From Hyphomicrobiales bacterium (GTDB lineage Bacteria; Pseudomonadota; Alphaproteobacteria; Rhizobiales; Rhizobiaceae): DNA of 64,000 bases. Shown here in pieces: positions 54,940 to 64,000 of the stretch. The stretch lies in assembly GCA_900472575.1 (NCBI GenBank), contig UCIV01000003.1:161228-225227 (forward strand), read 5' to 3'. The notes beneath the pieces were generated by a model. It was given only the letters and a program-made list of their open reading frames with translations, did not search any database and had not been told where the DNA came from. A program made the translations under genes and the position numbers. Numbering within the stretch: the first letter of the stretch is position 1; each line of letters opens with the position of its first letter.

Positions 54940-55944
54940 TCAGGCCCGAATTGCCAGGCCCTTGTCGTCGAAACGATGCAGTTTGGTTTCATCCGGCGTC
55001 AGGTAGACGGTGTCGCCGTGATGAGCGCCGAACTCGCCGCTGGCGCGTGCGGTCATCTGGCCGATGCCGTCGACATCGAGATGCAGGAAGGTGTCGGCGC
55101 CGAGATGTTCGGCAACGGTGACGGTACCCTTCCAGGTGCCGCTCTCCTTGGACAGCGTCAGATGTTCGGGACGGATGCCGGCGGTGACGGCGCCCTTCGA
55201 CCTGGCATAATCGCCGGTGATCAGGTTCATCCGCGGCGAGCCGATGAAGCCCGCCACGAACAGGTTGCGCGGGGTCAGATACAGTTCCATCGGGGAACCG
55301 ACCTGCTCGATATTGCCGCGATTGAGCACGACAATCTTGTCGGCCATGGTCATGGCCTCGATCTGGTCGTGGGTGACGTAGATCATCGTCGTCTTCAGCT
55401 GGTTGTGAAGATCGCTGATTTCGAGGCGCATCGTGCCGCGCAGGGCCGCATCGAGGTTGGAGAGCGGTTCGTCGAAGAGGAAGGCAGACGGTTCGCGGAC
55501 GATGGCGCGGCCGATTGCGACGCGCTGGCGCTGGCCGCCGGAAAGCTGCGAGGGGCGGCGTTCCAGATAGTCGGTGAGGTTGAGCACCTTGGCGGCAGCC
55601 TCGACTTTCTTGTCGATCGCTGACTGTTCCATCTTCGCCATCTTGAGCGGGAAGGCGATGTTCTTGCGCACGCTCATATGAGGATAGAGCGCATATGACT
55701 GGAAGACCATGGCGAGACCGCGGGCAGCAGGTGCGGCTTCCGTCACATCCTTGCCGTCGATGGTGATCGTGCCGCCGGTCAGGTCTTCAAGGCCGGCGAT
55801 CAGGCGCAGGAGCGTGGACTTGCCGCTGCCCGAGGGACCGACGAAGACGACGAATTCGCCTTCCTTGATTTCCAGATCGACGGAAGGAATGACCTTGGCT
55901 TCGCCGAAATGCTTCTGGACGTTCTTGAGAGTAATGCTGCCCAT
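54940..55944 (-). CDS. smoK: Polyol ABC transporter ATP-binding protein SmoK
   Basis: A 334-residue MalK/UgpC-type ATPase. Walker [10 protein letters not shown] near 36-44, signature [15 protein letters not shown], Walker [16 protein letters not shown], and a C-terminal TOBE/regulatory domain ([15 protein letters not shown]). It energises the SmoFG permease. It is transcribed leftward after smoG with 12 bases between. Confidence 0.93.
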   Translation of the reverse strand: MGSITLKNVQKHFGEAKVIPSVDLEIKEGEFVVFVGPSGSGKSTLLRLIAGLEDLTGGTITIDGKDVTEAAPAARGLAMVFQSYALYPHMSVRKNIAFPLKMAKMEQSAIDKKVEAAAKVLNLTDYLERRPSQLSGGQRQRVAIGRAIVREPSAFLFDEPLSNLDAALRGTMRLEISDLHNQLKTTMIYVTHDQIEAMTMADKIVVLNRGNIEQVGSPMELYLTPRNLFVAGFIGSPRMNLITGDYARSKGAVTAGIRPEHLTLSKESGTWKGTVTVAEHLGADTFLHLDVDGIGQMTARASGEFGAHHGDTVYLTPDETKLHRFDDKGLAIRA

Positions 55945-55956
55945 GATCGGAATTCC

Positions 55957-56781
55957 TTACTTAACCGCGCCAAACGTGAGGCCGCGAACGAGTTGCTTCT
56001 GGCTGAACCAGCCGAGGATGAGGATCGGCGCAATCGCCATGGTCGATGCTGCCGAGAGCTTTGCCCAGAACAGGCCTTGCGGTGACGAGAAAGAAGCGAT
56101 GAAGGCCGTCAGCGGCGCCGCGTTGGTGGTCGTCAGCTGGATGGTCCAGAAGGCTTCGTTCCAGGCAAGGATGATGTTCAAGAGCAGTGTCGAGGCAATG
56201 CCTGGTACGGCCATCGGGGTCAGGACGTAGACGATCTCTTTCCAGAGGCTTGCACCGTCCATCCGCGCTGCCTCCAGGATCTCGCCCGGAATTTCGCGGA
56301 AATAGGTGTAGAGCATCCAGATGAGGATCGGCAGGTTGATCAGTGTCAGCATGATGGTCAGGCCGACGCGGCTGTCGAGCAGGCCGAAGGTGCGGAAGAT
56401 GATGAAGATCGGCAGAAGAACCGCGACCGAAGGCATCATCTTGGTCGAGAGCATCCACATGAGGATGTCCTTCGTGCGCTTGGTCGGGGCGAATGCCATG
56501 GCCCAGGCGGACGGGATGGCGATGATCAGCGCCAGGATGGTGGAGCCGACCGAGAGGATCACCGAGTTCATGAACGGCTTGAAGTAATCGCGCTGCGTCT
56601 GAACGGTGATGTAGTTCTCGAACGTGCCGGACGGGATGAGCGAGAAGCCGGCGATGGCTTCCTGCTCGGTCTTCAGGCTGGTGATGACGGCGTAGAGGAT
56701 GGGGAAGAAGATGAGGAGCGCCACGACCCAGGCGGCGATGCTCCAGCCGATCCTTGCTCCGGTTGTTACTTTGCGAGCCAT
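55957..56781 (-). CDS. smoG: Polyol ABC transporter permease SmoG
   Basis: A 274-residue MalG-type permease with six membrane segments and an EAA loop (EILEAARMDGASLWKEIVYVLTPMAVPG). It pairs with SmoF. It starts 11 bases after the smoF stop. Confidence 0.93.
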   Translation of the reverse strand: MARKVTTGARIGWSIAAWVVALLIFFPILYAVITSLKTEQEAIAGFSLIPSGTFENYITVQTQRDYFKPFMNSVILSVGSTILALIIAIPSAWAMAFAPTKRTKDILMWMLSTKMMPSVAVLLPIFIIFRTFGLLDSRVGLTIMLTLINLPILIWMLYTYFREIPGEILEAARMDGASLWKEIVYVLTPMAVPGIASTLLLNIILAWNEAFWTIQLTTTNAAPLTAFIASFSSPQGLFWAKLSAASTMAIAPILILGWFSQKQLVRGLTFGAVK

Positions 56782-56792
56782 GATCGTTTCTC

Positions 56793-57665
56793 CTACTTGT
56801 CCAGGTTCTTGCCAACGGCGCGCATCAGGAAGATGGCGACGATATTGGCGAGAACGACTGCGATGATACCGCCTGCCGCACCGCCGCCGACGTCGTAACC
56901 GAGACGTGCCGTGCGGTAGATGAGGAAGGTGAGGTTGGTCGATGCGTAACCCGGTCCGCCATTGGTGGTGACGAGGATTTCCGCGTAGATGCCGAGCAGG
57001 AAGATCGTCTGGATCAGGATGACGACCGTGACGGCACGCGAAAGATGCGGGATCGTCAGGTAGATGAAGCGGTTGAAGAAGTTGGCACCGTCCATTTCGG
57101 CCGCTTCACGCTGCTCGCTGTCGAGCGACTGGAGCGCGGTGAGCAGGATCAGGGTGGCAAACGGCAACCACTGCCAGGCGACGATGATGATGACCGAGAA
57201 GAGTGGAAACTGGGCGAACCAGTCGATCGGCTGCACTCCGAAGAATTTGGCGATATCGGCAAACACGCCATAACCCGGATGCATGATCATGTTCTTCCAG
57301 ATCAATGCAGCTACCGGCGGCATGACGAAGAAGGGAGAGATCACCAGGATGCGGACGATGCCCTGGCCGAAGATCGGCTGGTCGATCAGAAGCGCTATCG
57401 CGGTACCACCGATGACGGTGATCGCCAGCACGCCGAGAACCAGCAGCAACGTATTCCAGATCGACTGGAAGAAGGCCGGATCAGTGTAGAAATACTGGTA
57501 ATTGAAGAAGCCTGCGAACGATACATTCATCGGTGTCAGCAGGTTGTAGTTCTGGAACGAGTAGTACAGCGTCATTGCGAGCGGTACGGCCATCCAGATC
57601 AGAAGAACGACGACGGAGGGCGCCATCATAAGGCGTGCCAACGTCCTGGTGTTCTGCGTTGCCAT
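56793..57665 (-). CDS. smoF: Polyol ABC transporter permease SmoF
   Basis: A 290-residue MalF-type permease with about six segments and an EAA loop (EQREAAEMDGANFFNRFIYLTIPHL). GGGGAGG precedes ATG 57665; a longer form from 57698 adds 11 non-conserved residues. A 201-base gap with a weak hairpin (57822-57840) separates it from smoE. Confidence 0.93.
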   Translation of the reverse strand: MATQNTRTLARLMMAPSVVVLLIWMAVPLAMTLYYSFQNYNLLTPMNVSFAGFFNYQYFYTDPAFFQSIWNTLLLVLGVLAITVIGGTAIALLIDQPIFGQGIVRILVISPFFVMPPVAALIWKNMIMHPGYGVFADIAKFFGVQPIDWFAQFPLFSVIIIVAWQWLPFATLILLTALQSLDSEQREAAEMDGANFFNRFIYLTIPHLSRAVTVVILIQTIFLLGIYAEILVTTNGGPGYASTNLTFLIYRTARLGYDVGGGAAGGIIAVVLANIVAIFLMRAVGKNLDK

Positions 57666-57866
57666 CTTAAAAAACCTCCCCGGAGCTTTGGCTCTCATTG
57701 CCGTCGTGGCGTCCTCATGGAACGTCAGCGCGGAAGCATGATCTTGTTTTTATAGGGTAGCTTGTGGATACGACGAGAGGCGCGGCTTCCGGTCGTTCTG
57801 GTCTCCATCTGAGGCGGGCTGCCCGGCAAAGGAGCCGGACAACCCTTATCCTTGGGAGGAAATCCC

Positions 57867-59183
57867 TTACTTGATGTAGCCGGCGCGGGTCATGTCGCGG
57901 GTTGCCGTTGCCTGGGCGGCGGCAAGCGCGTCGTCGACTGTGGACTGGCCGGCGATGACAGCCGAGAAGAGCTGGCCGACAGTGGTGCCGAGAGCCTGGA
58001 ATTCAGGGATCGCGACGAACTGGCCACCGGTGTAAGGCACCGGCTTGACGGTCGGCTTGGTGATGTCGGCAGCGTCCATGGCAGCAAGAGTCGGAGCGGC
58101 GAAGGCTGCTTCCTTCTGGTAGTCGGCGTTCTTATAGAGCGAAGTGCGCGTGCCCGGAGGAACGTTTGCCCAGCCTTCCTTGGAAGCGACGAGCGTCGTG
58201 TATTCCTTGCTGGTTGCCCATGAGATGAACTTCTGCGCGGCTTCAGCCTTCTGCGAGGATGCCGGAACGGCAAGGTTCCAAGACCACAGCCAGTTGCCGT
58301 GGTTCTTCACGCCTTCCTTGGACGGGAAGATCGCGTAACCGACCTTGTCGGCAACCTTCGAGTCCTTCGGGTTCGATACGAAGGATGCAGCGACGGTCGC
58401 GTCGATCCACATGCCGCACTTGCCCTGCTGGAACAGCGTCAGGTTTTCGTTGAAGCCGTTGGACGAAGCACCGGCCGGGCCGGCTTCCTTCATCAGGTCT
58501 GCATAGAACTGCAGCGATGCCTTCCATTCCGGCTGATCGAACTGGGGCTTCCAGTTCTCGTCGAACCAGCGGCCGCCGAAGGAGTTGTTGAGCGCAGACA
58601 CGAAGGCCATGTTTTCGCCCCAGCCGGCCTTGCCGCGAAGGCACATGCCCGAGACGTCGTTGCCGCGATCGGTGACCTTCTTCGCCGCATCGGCGATGAA
58701 TTCCCAGGTCGGGCTTTCCGGCATCTTGAGGCCGGCCTTTTCGAACAGGTCCTTGCGGTACATGATCATGGCGGATTCGCCGTAGAACGGAGCCGCGTAA
58801 AGCTTGCTGTCAACGGACAGACCGCCGCGGATAGCCGGCAGAAGGTCGTCCATGTCATACTTGTCGCCGAGGCCGTCGAGCGGCAGGAGCCACTTCTGCT
58901 TGGCCCAGATCGGAACTTCGTAGTTGCCGATGGTGACGATGTCGTACTGACCGCCATTGGCAGCGATGTCCGTGGTGACGCGTTCGCGAAGAACGTTTTC
59001 CTCGAGCGTGACCCAGTTTACCTGGATGTCCGGGTTCGCCTTGGTGAACTCCGAGGTCAGGCCCTGCATGCGGACCATGTCGCCGTTGTTGACGGTTGCG
59101 ATTGTGAGGGTTTCAGCCGATGCGGCGGTGGCAACAAAAGCCATGGCCGAGCAGGCGCCCAGCAAAAAAGTCTTCAATGTCAT
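57867..59183 (-). CDS. smoE: Sorbitol/mannitol ABC transporter substrate-binding protein SmoE
   Basis: A 438-residue periplasmic binding protein (family 1) with a signal peptide (MTLKTFLLGACSAMAFVATA, cleavage after ASA). It has the polyol-binder blocks YDIVTIGNYEVPIWAKQKWL and KLYAAPFYGESAMIMYRKDLF. It is the first gene of the leftward smo operon; a SorC-type regulator gene precedes it by 146 bases. Relatives bind sorbitol, mannitol and arabitol. Confidence 0.92.
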   Translation of the reverse strand: MTLKTFLLGACSAMAFVATAASAETLTIATVNNGDMVRMQGLTSEFTKANPDIQVNWVTLEENVLRERVTTDIAANGGQYDIVTIGNYEVPIWAKQKWLLPLDGLGDKYDMDDLLPAIRGGLSVDSKLYAAPFYGESAMIMYRKDLFEKAGLKMPESPTWEFIADAAKKVTDRGNDVSGMCLRGKAGWGENMAFVSALNNSFGGRWFDENWKPQFDQPEWKASLQFYADLMKEAGPAGASSNGFNENLTLFQQGKCGMWIDATVAASFVSNPKDSKVADKVGYAIFPSKEGVKNHGNWLWSWNLAVPASSQKAEAAQKFISWATSKEYTTLVASKEGWANVPPGTRTSLYKNADYQKEAAFAAPTLAAMDAADITKPTVKPVPYTGGQFVAIPEFQALGTTVGQLFSAVIAGQSTVDDALAAAQATATRDMTRAGYIK

Positions 59184-59207
59184 ATCTTCCTCCCGAGAAG
59201 ATGATTG

Positions 59208-59262
59208 CGAGCATTCGCTTTGCTCGTGGGCAATTACTTATCAGGAGTTGACGGAAGTCAAC
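59208..59262 (-). promoter_or_regulatory. Candidate operators upstream of smoE
   Basis: Two inverted repeats lie in the smoE leader: CGAGCA (59208-59213) / TGCTCG (59221-59226), and GTTGAC (59247-59252) / GTCAAC (59257-59262). The second includes TTGACT read leftward, which may be a -35 box. They could bind the SorC-type regulator encoded just upstream. Confidence 0.45.
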
Positions 59263-59329
59263 ACGGATTCGTCGCTGCACTGCGATTAAACCGTTTTAAG
59301 CGCTTGAATTTGAACGTAAAAATTTTTGC

Positions 59330-60283
59330 TCACAGGCGGAGCAACTGCTCAGCGGACGCTTCATCTGTGATGATGCCGTTGATCAGCTTGCCACGAAGCG
59401 CCGCCGCGATGGCCTTGATCTTGCGCTGTCCTTTCGCGATTCCAATCACCGCGCTCGTGTAGCGGGACGGGATCGGGACGCTGGCGACGCGTTCGTTGAC
59501 GGCGTTGTCCAGAAGTCGGCCTTGCTGGTCGTAGACCCATCCGCAGATTTCGCCCGCGGCACCGCTTTCGACAAGGCTTTGCATTTCTTCACGGCCAAGG
59601 AAGCCGTCGACACAGAGAGGGCCGTCGACGCCCAGTTCGCCGATGCCGACGAAGGTGGCGGCTGCCTCCGCACCGAGCGCAAGCGTCGAGCGGACAAGCG
59701 CCTGGTCATGCAAAGTCTCGCGCTCTTCTGCCGAGGAACAGAGGACGGGAAGCGGCATGGGGAAATGGCGTGCCTTGATGGCATCCGCCATCGAGAAGAT
59801 GACGTTGTAGAAGGCGGCGGAACCGTCAGGTCCGATATTGCCGGTGAGCGACACAATGCGGTGTTGCGGACATTCCATCGGCGGGAGTTGATCGACCGCG
59901 GCCTTCAGCGTGCGGCCTGTGCCGACCGCAAGCACGATCGGCTCCGGCCGTCTGAGCCAGCGCTCTATCTCCGCGGCGGCTGCCTCTGCAATGCCTATCG
60001 TCGATGATGCTCCGGATGGATCGCTCGGCACGACTTCCGCATGGCGCAGGCCGTATTTTTCCTTCAGCCTTTCGGCCAGCTCCAGGCAGGCGGCGATCGG
60101 ATGGTCGAGCCTGACCTTGATCAGGCGCTCGGCAACCGCGAGCGAGACGAGACGCTGCGCCGATTGCCGGGAAATGCCCATGGCGGCCGCTATTTCGTCC
60201 TGGGTGCGACCGGCGACATAATAGAGCCAGCCAGCCCTCGCCGCATCATCCAGCCGTCCCTGGGTGTCAGACCGTTTTGCCAT
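59330..60283 (-). CDS. SorC/DeoR-type sugar-binding regulator 1
   Basis: A 317-residue SorC-family regulator: N-terminal helix-turn-helix (AWLYYVAGRTQDEIAAAMGISRQSAQRLVSLAVAERLIKVRL-like), then the sugar-binding domain (VLAVGTGRTLKAAVDQLPP, then SLTGNIGPDGS). The ATG at 60283 follows GGAGGAGGAG. It lies immediately upstream of the smo operon on the same strand, so it probably controls it. Confidence 0.9.
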   Translation of the reverse strand: MAKRSDTQGRLDDAARAGWLYYVAGRTQDEIAAAMGISRQSAQRLVSLAVAERLIKVRLDHPIAACLELAERLKEKYGLRHAEVVPSDPSGASSTIGIAEAAAAEIERWLRRPEPIVLAVGTGRTLKAAVDQLPPMECPQHRIVSLTGNIGPDGSAAFYNVIFSMADAIKARHFPMPLPVLCSSAEERETLHDQALVRSTLALGAEAAATFVGIGELGVDGPLCVDGFLGREEMQSLVESGAAGEICGWVYDQQGRLLDNAVNERVASVPIPSRYTSAVIGIAKGQRKIKAIAAALRGKLINGIITDEASAEQLLRL

Positions 60284-60397
60284 GGCAGAAATCTCCTCCT
60301 CCAATTTGCTGCCATTTTTTCCGAGTGTCTGTCAAACGGTTGGCAGACCTGTTTCCAGCGCGTCCCATGAAAAGCTGTTTTTGCGGGATCGCGCCGG

Positions 60398-61402
60398 CTA
60401 GTCGGCTTCAGGCGTGGCTGTATCCTCTTCAGCCAGTCGCAGCAGTTCCTTTGCCGCCGTTTCGTCGGTGATCAGCGTGTTGCAGCCGATACGGCGGATG
60501 GTGGCGCGGATGGCGACCGCGCGGTGGGAACCGCCTGACGAGAGCACGATATGTCTCGCTTTTTTCAGTGTATCGAGATCGACCGACATGACCCGTTCGT
60601 TCAGCGCCTGATCGACGGAATGACCTTCCTCGTTCAGGAAGTTGAACATGGTATCGCAGACACAGCCTGACGCGATCAGGCGGTCCAACTCCTTCTTCGA
60701 AATGAAGCCTTCCGAGAGCGAGGTAGAATGCGGACCGATATCGCCACAGCTGACGACGGCGAGATCGAGATTCTCGGCAAGGTTGTAGATGGTGTCGAGG
60801 CCGCATTTGTCGATAAGAGCACGCTTGGTGGCGACCGTATCGACGAGAAGAGGGGCGAGGAACATGTAACATTCGGCGCCGAGCTGACCGGCGAACCGCC
60901 AGGTGAAGTCGATCGGGTTCGTCTGGTGAACGGCGACGATGCCACCGAGCAAGGAGACGACCTTGACGTTGTTATGGCGCGCGGGGCGGAAGCTGGAGAG
61001 GGAAGCGGTCATGGTGCGGCCCCAGCCGACGCCGATGGTCATGTCGTCCTGAATGACATCTGACAAGAATTGCCCGAGCGCCAGGCCGACGGCGCCTGCA
61101 AGCGCATCGGCACTGCTATCACGCGGGGTCGGGACGACGACCGCCTCATCCAGCCCGTAGGCCTTTTCCAGCCGGATTGCGAGTTCGACGCAGCTTTCGA
61201 CGCCTTCAGAGATCCAGATCTGCACTTCGGAGCGCTTCATGGCTTCATCGAGCATGCGGATCACGGTCGAGCGGCTGACGCCTAGTTTTTCCGCGACGTC
61301 CTTCTGGGTCAGGCCCTGATTGTAGTAAAGCCATGCGGCGCGAAGCCTCTGGGAGGTCGCGTCGGAATAGGTCGTATGGCTCTCGCGTCTTAATCTGGCC
61401 AA
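60398..61402 (-). CDS. SorC/DeoR-type sugar-binding regulator 2
   Basis: A 334-residue SorC-family protein, only distantly similar to its neighbour: [43 protein letters not shown] at the N-terminus and [20 protein letters not shown] in the effector domain. TTG 61402 is preferred because GGGAGG then lies nine bases before it; TTG 61411 is too close to that site. It is divergent from transaldolase, which suggests that it regulates pentose-phosphate entry. Confidence 0.88.
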   Translation of the reverse strand: MARLRRESHTTYSDATSQRLRAAWLYYNQGLTQKDVAEKLGVSRSTVIRMLDEAMKRSEVQIWISEGVESCVELAIRLEKAYGLDEAVVVPTPRDSSADALAGAVGLALGQFLSDVIQDDMTIGVGWGRTMTASLSSFRPARHNNVKVVSLLGGIVAVHQTNPIDFTWRFAGQLGAECYMFLAPLLVDTVATKRALIDKCGLDTIYNLAENLDLAVVSCGDIGPHSTSLSEGFISKKELDRLIASGCVCDTMFNFLNEEGHSVDQALNERVMSVDLDTLKKARHIVLSSGGSHRAVAIRATIRRIGCNTLITDETAAKELLRLAEEDTATPEAD

Positions 61403-61473
61403 GGCGCTCAATCCTCCCGAAATGCGGAATATGCAATTCCTGCGCGTCTGGTCATGATATCGTCTTCATTGGA

Positions 61474-61531
61474 ACATATGTCAATTGAGAAGGACAAATG
61501 TCTTGACTTCTTTACCTTCCGCGGATGTTAT
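61474..61531 (+). promoter_or_regulatory. Transaldolase promoter and candidate regulator sites
   Basis: TTGACT (61503-61508), 17 bases, TGTTAT (61526-61531) form a good sigma-70 promoter. Upstream, ACATATGT (61474-61481) and ACAAATGT (61494-61501) are related sites 20 bases apart, two helical turns, and suit binding by the divergent SorC-type regulator. Confidence 0.6.
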
Positions 61532-61600
61532 CTAAATAACATGCCAGAGGAGCAAAATCGGTGCCTCCAGCGCCGACAGCCATCAGTGAGGACAATTCGG

Positions 61601-62566
61601 ATGACGTCAAAACTAGAGCAACTTCGTTCCATGACCACCGTCGTCGCCGACACCGGCGACATCGAGGCCGTTGCCCGTCTCAAGCCGGTCGATTGCACCA
61701 CCAACCCGTCGATCGTACTGAAGGCGATCGGCTCTGATGCATTTGCCGAAAAGTTCAAGGAAGCCGTTGCCTGGGGCAAGAAGCAGGGCGGCAATGATGA
61801 GGCGATTGCGGCTGCCGTGGCCGACCGCCTGGCGATCGATGTCGGTTCCGCGCTTGCCGGTCTGGTCCCGGGCCGCGTCTCGACCGAAGTCGACGCCGAC
61901 CTTTCCTTCGATACCGAAGCCTCGATCAAGAAGGCGCATGACATCATTGCTGCCTACAAGGCACGTGGCATCGAGCGCGAACGCATCCTGATCAAGCTCG
62001 CTTCCACCTGGGAAGGTATCAAGGCTGCCGAAGTGCTGCAGGCCGAAGGTATCGATTGCAATCTGACATTGCTGTTCAGCCATGCCCAGGCCGTTGCCTG
62101 CGCAGATGCCAAGGCATTCCTTATCTCGCCCTTCGTCGGTCGTATTCTCGACTGGTACAAGAAGTCGACCGGCCAGGATTACACGGCGGAAACCGATCCG
62201 GGTGTCGTTTCGGTTCGCTCGATCTACAATTACTACAAGGCCAACGGCATCTCCACGATCGTCATGGGTGCGTCGTTCCGCAACGTGGGCGAGATCGAAG
62301 CGCTGGCCGGTTGCGACCGCCTGACGATCGCGCCGAACCTGCTTGACGAGCTGGACAAGGCCGAGGGCTCGCTGGAACGCAAGCTCTCGCCGGAGAAGTT
62401 CGAAGCCGTTGCGCCGATCAAGATGGACGAGAAGACCTTCCGCTGGATGCTGAACGAAGACCAGATGGCGACCGAAAAGCTTTCTGACGGCATTCGCCTG
62501 TTCGCCAAGGACCTCGGAATTCTGCGCCAGATGGTCAAGAAAGAGCTTACGCTCGCTGCTGCCTGA
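61601..62566 (+). CDS. tal: Transaldolase
   Basis: A 321-residue class I transaldolase of the TalB type. The Schiff-base lysine is Lys132 in [11 protein letters not shown], the same number as in E. coli Tal[11 protein letters not shown] and [24 protein letters not shown] are other conserved blocks. It moves a dihydroxyacetone unit in the non-oxidative pentose phosphate pathway, which fits the neighbouring pentulose kinase. GAGGACA precedes ATG 61601. A terminator follows at 62595. Confidence 0.95.
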   Translation: MTSKLEQLRSMTTVVADTGDIEAVARLKPVDCTTNPSIVLKAIGSDAFAEKFKEAVAWGKKQGGNDEAIAAAVADRLAIDVGSALAGLVPGRVSTEVDADLSFDTEASIKKAHDIIAAYKARGIERERILIKLASTWEGIKAAEVLQAEGIDCNLTLLFSHAQAVACADAKAFLISPFVGRILDWYKKSTGQDYTAETDPGVVSVRSIYNYYKANGISTIVMGASFRNVGEIEALAGCDRLTIAPNLLDELDKAEGSLERKLSPEKFEAVAPIKMDEKTFRWMLNEDQMATEKLSDGIRLFAKDLGILRQMVKKELTLAAA

Positions 62567-62594
62567 TCACAAGAACCACCGCCAAGCATTGGGA

Positions 62595-62619
62595 GGCTCG
62601 CCGCAAGGCGGGCCTTTTT
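62595..62619 (+). terminator. Terminator of the transaldolase gene
   Basis: GGCTCGCC (62595-62602) and GGCGGGCC (62607-62614) pair around a GCAA loop with one wobble, followed by five T residues. Confidence 0.88.
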
Positions 62620-62759
62620 CATGTTCAGGCAGGCTTCCATCTGCGGGAGGCAGTCTGCTCGTTGACACCGTAAAGTTGAATTCGATCAAGTGCTTAATTA
62701 ACTTAAACTTTATTAAAGGTGGATAGCCTTCCGGCAAAAATAGCCAAGCGGAGATATCC

Positions 62760-64000
62760 ATGGTCGGTTTGCCTTTCGGCCACATGCAGTCCAACGCAGC
62801 CCTTGTCGAGGCGCTCAATCGCTCGCAGGCGATCATCGAGTTCGACCTCAACGGCATCATCCTGACCGCCAACGAGAATTTCTGCCGGACGGTCGGCTAT
62901 TCGCTGTCCGAGATCGTCGGCAAGCACCACCGCATCTTTGTCGATCCGACGGACGCCGCGTCGAAGGACTATGCGGATTTCTGGGCGGGGCTGGCGAAGG
63001 GCACGTTCGACCAGGGCAAATACAAGCGTTTCGGCAAGGGTGGTCGCGAGGTCTGGATCGAGGCTTCCTACAATCCGCTTTTCAAGGGCAACAAGCCCTA
63101 CAAGGTGGTGAAGATCGCCACTGATATCACGGCATCGCGCAAGGATGCGCTGGAAAACCGCGGCAAGCTGGAAGCGCTGTCTAGAGCGCAGGCGGTGATC
63201 GAATTCACGCCTGAAGGCGAGATCATCACGGCGAACGAGAATTTCCTCCACGCGCTGGGCTACCAACTGGACGAGATCGTCGGGCGGAATCATTCGATGT
63301 TCTGCGAGCCGGATTATGCGCGCTCCGCTGAATACAAGCAATTTTGGCACGAGCTTCGCGCAGGCCGGTTCTCCACCGGGCAGTTTACCCGGGTCAACAG
63401 ACAAGGTGAGCCGATCTATATCCAGGCTTCCTACAATCCGATCATCGACGACAGCGGCCGCGTGTTCAAGGTGGTGAAGTTTGCCACGGATGTTTCCGAG
63501 CGCATGACCGTGGTCAAGGAACTTGGCGCAGGGCTCGGGCGTCTCGCGGACTGCAATATCCGACAGACGATCGATGTTCCGTTCAGCTCCGAGTTCGAGC
63601 CGCTGCGGCGGGACTTCAACGCCTCCATCGGCGCGTTTCAGGAAACGCTGATGGGCGTGCTGAGACAGACCGGCATGCTGAACGGCTCCAGCCAGGAGAT
63701 GCACGAGGCGGCCGATCAGATGTCCGCCCGCACCAAGGAGCAGGCGGTATCGCTCGAGGAGGCCTCTGCGGCATTGGAGCAGGTGACCTCGACCATCCGC
63801 GCATCGTCTGCCAACACCGTCGAGACGCGCAAGCTGGTGAAGAATGCACTGGAAGCTGCAACGGCTTCGTCCACAGTCGTCAAGGAAACCATCACGGCGA
63901 TGAAGCGGATCGAGGATGCGTCGGGCGAGATCACCAAGATCATCGGCGTGATCGACGAGATCGCATTCCAGACCAATCTCCTGGCGCTCAATGCCGGCGT
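62760..64000 (+). CDS. PAS-PAS methyl-accepting chemotaxis protein, N-terminal part
   Basis: The frame is open from ATG 62760 (GCGGAG before it) to the window edge, giving 413 residues without a stop. Two PAS domains (residues ~11-130 and ~135-250) are near-duplicates: ANENFCRTVGYSLSEIVGKHH and ANENFLHALGYQLDEIVGRNH. A signalling domain follows and the frame ends within the hairpin tip ([15 protein letters not shown]). There is no membrane segment, so this is a soluble receptor, perhaps sensing redox or energy state through a bound cofactor. Such receptors are common in rhizobia. Confidence 0.93.
   Translation, partial: MVGLPFGHMQSNAALVEALNRSQAIIEFDLNGIILTANENFCRTVGYSLSEIVGKHHRIFVDPTDAASKDYADFWAGLAKGTFDQGKYKRFGKGGREVWIEASYNPLFKGNKPYKVVKIATDITASRKDALENRGKLEALSRAQAVIEFTPEGEIITANENFLHALGYQLDEIVGRNHSMFCEPDYARSAEYKQFWHELRAGRFSTGQFTRVNRQGEPIYIQASYNPIIDDSGRVFKVVKFATDVSERMTVVKELGAGLGRLADCNIRQTIDVPFSSEFEPLRRDFNASIGAFQETLMGVLRQTGMLNGSSQEMHEAADQMSARTKEQAVSLEEASAALEQVTSTIRASSANTVETRKLVKNALEAATASSTVVKETITAMKRIEDASGEITKIIGVIDEIAFQTNLLALNAG

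Overview
The window is about 64 kb of a high-GC alphaproteobacterial chromosome or chromid, almost certainly from Rhizobiaceae (Rhizobium / Neorhizobium / Agrobacterium group; species not determinable by eye). The evidence is a complete PhyR-NepR-EcfG general stress locus with an HWE-family kinase, an smoEFGK-mtlK polyol operon, many peptide ABC transporters, rhizobial mosaic palindromic repeats between genes, and divergent nth / DUF2244 genes. There are no tRNA or rRNA genes, insertion sequences, prophage genes or CRISPR arrays. Both edges cut genes: a sulfate-binding protein on the left and a PAS-PAS chemoreceptor on the right.

Layout. 1-3361: sulfate uptake (binding protein, cysT, cysW, cysA). 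3430-4063: small DUF4160/DUF2442 pair. 4230-9793: DEAD-box helicase with a KPF-repeat tail, AlkC-type glycosylase, succinate-semialdehyde dehydrogenase and an XRE-cupin regulator. 10127-13589: CelD-like GNAT protein, glutaryl-CoA dehydrogenase and its divergent LysR regulator. 13698-18248: LacI regulator plus purine salvage genes (nucleoside hydrolase, adenine deaminase, phosphoribosyltransferase). 18630-28879: M19 dipeptidase and two dipeptide-type ABC systems; the second has no ATPase genes of its own. 28909-33740: general stress island. 33824-41013: third peptide ABC system, divergent from an M20D amidohydrolase and a fused double ATPase. 41030-51009: single-gene and two-gene units (phosphatase, PilZ, Ada-like protein, nth, TetR/VOC pair, CysZ-like protein, chemoreceptor, LysR with SDR and SnoaL-like genes). 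51036-62566: polyol uptake and catabolism (smoEFGK, mtlK, HAD phosphatase, FGGY kinase), two SorC-type regulators and transaldolase.

How it works together. The most interesting part is the stress island. I read five matches to the EcfG promoter pattern (GGAAC, 16-17 bases, CGTT or GTT): before a DUF883 membrane-protein operon, on both sides of the nepR/phyR gap, before the HWE kinase, and before an unannotated leftward transcript at about 33710-33596. That transcript folds into hairpins with C-rich loops and a 14-bp terminator-like stem, which makes it a strong candidate GsrN-like small RNA. All three peptide ABC systems have a palindromic repeat or long hairpin exactly between the binding-protein gene and the first permease gene, which may raise binding-protein output over that of the membrane subunits. 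The polyol operon lacks smoS and instead carries a pentulose-type kinase and a phosphatase, so its true substrate may be a pentitol rather than, or as well as, sorbitol or mannitol.
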